Assembly (NCBI GenBank): GCA_021797385.1
Contig: JAJZZW010000098.1
Coordinates: 1-7,241, forward strand
Source of the DNA: Thermoplasmata archaeon
GTDB lineage: Archaea > Thermoplasmatota > Thermoplasmata > Thermoplasmatales > Thermoplasmataceae
Length of the DNA stretch: 7,241 bases
Direction of reading: 5' to 3'
The translations under genes and the position numbers were made by a program. This document shows, one piece after another, positions 6,265 through 7,241 of the stretch. Positions within the stretch are counted from its first letter, which is position 1. Each line of letters opens with the position of its first letter. The notes below the pieces were generated by a model. It made no database searches, was not told the origin of the DNA, and saw nothing but the letters and a program-made list of their open reading frames with translations.

Positions 6265-6274
6265 TATATTTAAG
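6265..6274 (-). promoter_or_regulatory. Probable TATA box of the AceTr-like gene
   Basis: CTTAAATATA on the minus strand is centred about 23 bases before the ATG at 6246, consistent with a leaderless start. A weak AGGAT (6256-6260) nine bases before the ATG could act as a Shine-Dalgarno site if transcription starts further upstream. Confidence 0.45.
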
Positions 6275-6298
6275 TTATTGCATCAGGAATAATATCAT

Positions 6299-6312
6299 AA
6301 TATTTAAATATT
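6299..6312 (+). promoter_or_regulatory. Palindromic TATA region of the formate dehydrogenase operon
   Basis: AATATTTAAATATT is a perfect 14-base palindrome whose TTTAAATA core lies about 33 bases before the ATG at 6340. It would place transcription start near 6332 with a very short leader. GTGAT just before the ATG is too close to be a convincing Shine-Dalgarno site. The palindrome may be only a TATA element, or it could also be bound by a dimeric regulator. Confidence 0.45.
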
Positions 6313-6339
6313 CTCAAGTGAATATAATAGAGTGATAGT

Positions 6340-7194
6340 ATGGCTGCAGATAAAATTTTAATCGATCAGGTTCAATTTAATGCAGACCGGGATAAAACCA
6401 TATTGCAGATAATGATGGATAACGGTATTGATATACCTCATGTGTGTTATAACCCCGCTCTTGGTACAATAGAATCCTGTGATACGTGTATAGTCAATGT
6501 GGATGGTAAGTACATGAGAGCATGCTCGACCAAGGTTAAGAACGGCATGCATATAAAATACGAAGACCCTGAAGTCAAGGCAAGGCAGATAGAAGCAGTC
6601 AATAGAATACTGCATAATCACGATCTGTACTGTACTGTATGTGAAAATAATAACGGAGACTGTGCACTCCACAGCGCTGTGGACACTCTTCAGGTGACCA
6701 GGCAGAAATATCCATTTACATCTAAGGGATATGAAGTGGACTCAACCAACCCATTTTACCGGTATGATCCTGATCAGTGCATTTTATGCGGAAGATGCGT
6801 GGAGGCATGCCAGGATGTAGAGGTTAATGAAACACTTCATATAGACTGGTCCCTCGAAAGGCCACGTGTTATATGGAACGATGGAAAAGCAATAAACGAC
6901 TCATCATGTGTATCATGCGGCCACTGCGTTACAGTATGCCCTGTAAACGCATTGATGGAAAAATCCATGCTGGAAGAGGCCGGTTATTTTACATCGTTGA
7001 CCAGAAAAGCAAAATATAATCTTATCGAATTTGGAAAAGACCTTGAAAAACCTGTAGGCAATAGTTTGATAATGAAGGTCAGCAATATTGAGGCAAAAAT
7101 GAGAGAAGAACAGATAAAAAAACCAAGACCGTATGCACATACTGCGGGGTTGGCTGCTCTTTTACAATGTGGACTAAGGGAAGGAAAATTTTGA
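6340..7194 (+). CDS. Stand-alone Fe-S subunit of a formate dehydrogenase-type enzyme (NuoG-like N-terminal region)
   Basis: This 284-residue soluble protein carries the electron-transfer clusters found at the N-terminus of NuoG and of Bacillus-type formate dehydrogenase alpha chains. Visible sites, in order: a plant-type [2Fe-2S] domain with Cys36, 47, 50 and 62; a His-Cys3 [4Fe-4S] site with His94, Cys98, 101 and 108 in [15 protein letters not shown]; and two ferredoxin-type [4Fe-4S] motifs at Cys147/150/153/157 and Cys190/193/196/200. All ligands are intact. After the last cluster comes a helical stretch through [19 protein letters not shown], then a basic/aromatic tail [20 protein letters not shown] and a stop. 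In fused relatives the molybdopterin domain would begin near here; instead a new frame opens four bases before the end of this one. The likely role is passing electrons from the Mo/W catalytic subunit to another acceptor. Confidence 0.85.
   Translation: MAADKILIDQVQFNADRDKTILQIMMDNGIDIPHVCYNPALGTIESCDTCIVNVDGKYMRACSTKVKNGMHIKYEDPEVKARQIEAVNRILHNHDLYCTVCENNNGDCALHSAVDTLQVTRQKYPFTSKGYEVDSTNPFYRYDPDQCILCGRCVEACQDVEVNETLHIDWSLERPRVIWNDGKAINDSSCVSCGHCVTVCPVNALMEKSMLEEAGYFTSLTRKAKYNLIEFGKDLEKPVGNSLIMKVSNIEAKMREEQIKKPRPYAHTAGLAALLQCGLREGKF
7181..7185 (+). promoter_or_regulatory. Shine-Dalgarno site deciding a TTG start
   Basis: AAGGA stands five bases before the TTG at 7191, near the end of the Fe-S subunit gene. 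The spacing supports initiation at TTG 7191 better than at the in-frame GTG at 7197, which would be 11 bases away. Confidence 0.5.
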
Positions 7195-7241
7195 AGGTGC
7201 AACCAGAAGTTGAATCACCTGCTAATGGTATATCAACATGC
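7191..7241 (+). CDS. fdhA: Probable catalytic (molybdopterin) subunit of formate dehydrogenase, first 17 codons
   Basis: A frame opens at TTG 7191, overlapping the upstream TGA as TTGA, and stays open to the right edge. It reads (M)[16 protein letters not shown]. In formate dehydrogenases and related MopB enzymes the molybdopterin domain begins with a CxxCGxGC-type [4Fe-4S] motif preceded by a short segment such as VxTxC. The final GISTC fits the start of that motif, with Cys17 as its likely first ligand. The identity follows from this and from the upstream Fe-S subunit; the motif itself is cut off by the window. An alternative start is GTG 7197. It is the expected client of the bis-MGD made with the neighbouring MobA and MobB. 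Confidence 0.6.
   Translation, partial: MKVQPEVESPANGISTC

Noticed and set aside
6320..6329. A second TATA-like stretch close to the Fe-S subunit start
   Set aside because: It is only about 15 bases from the ATG at 6340, too near to serve as its TATA box; the element at 6299-6312 fits better.
6340..7194. Reading the Fe-S protein as NuoG of respiratory complex I
   Set aside because: The cluster order is shared with NuoG, but the two extra ferredoxin-type motifs, the [15 protein letters not shown] spacing and the neighbouring bis-MGD genes match formate dehydrogenase alpha chains better, and no other nuo genes are present.

Overview
The window looks like chromosomal DNA from a moderately AT-rich archaeon, most likely a Thermoplasmata lineage (Thermoplasma, Ferroplasma, Picrophilus or a relative). 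I infer this from AGG/AGA/ATA-rich codon use, from TATA-like boxes 23-25 bases upstream of first-gene start codons that lack a Shine-Dalgarno sequence (the leaderless pattern), from clear Shine-Dalgarno sites in front of operon-internal genes, and from a MoeA with the archaeal type of C-terminal substrate-binding domain. The genus cannot be fixed from the sequence alone.

Layout. (1) Positions 1-1490, minus strand: the first 23 codons of an unrecognised gene (1-71), then a two-gene unit read from 1490 downward, a TauE/SafE-family permease followed by an overlapping DUF1634 membrane protein. (2) Positions 1491-1637: a 147-base divergent intergenic region with an imperfect inverted repeat. (3) Positions 1638-5164, plus strand: a tightly packed molybdenum/tungsten cofactor operon of a divergent MoeA, a MoeA fused to a PBP-like domain, and a MobA-like nucleotidyltransferase, with junctions that overlap or abut. 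(4) Positions 5171-6246, minus strand: MobB, converging on mobA, and upstream of it a six-helix protein of the GPR1/FUN34/YaaH (AceTr) type. (5) Positions 6340-7241, plus strand: a stand-alone Fe-S subunit resembling the N-terminal third of Bacillus-type formate dehydrogenase alpha chains, then the first 17 codons of what is probably the molybdopterin-binding catalytic subunit, starting at a TTG that overlaps the preceding stop.

The genes make sense together. MoeA inserts Mo or W into molybdopterin, and MobA (with MobB) adds GMP to make the bis-MGD cofactor. A formate-dehydrogenase-type enzyme, the likely client, begins at the right edge. The AceTr-like protein, divergent from that enzyme, may move a small monocarboxylate such as acetate or formate; this is inference. 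The TauE/DUF1634 pair is probably a separate anion (sulfite/organosulfur-type) transport unit. Early molybdopterin synthesis genes (moaA, moaC, moaD/E, moaB) are not in the window.

I see no mobile element, CRISPR array, tRNA or rRNA. The longest stretch without a gene is 147 bases. Nothing here is clearly a new system. The most unusual points are the split formate dehydrogenase, the strongly asymmetric MoeA pair, and the MobA with an altered nucleotide-binding loop.
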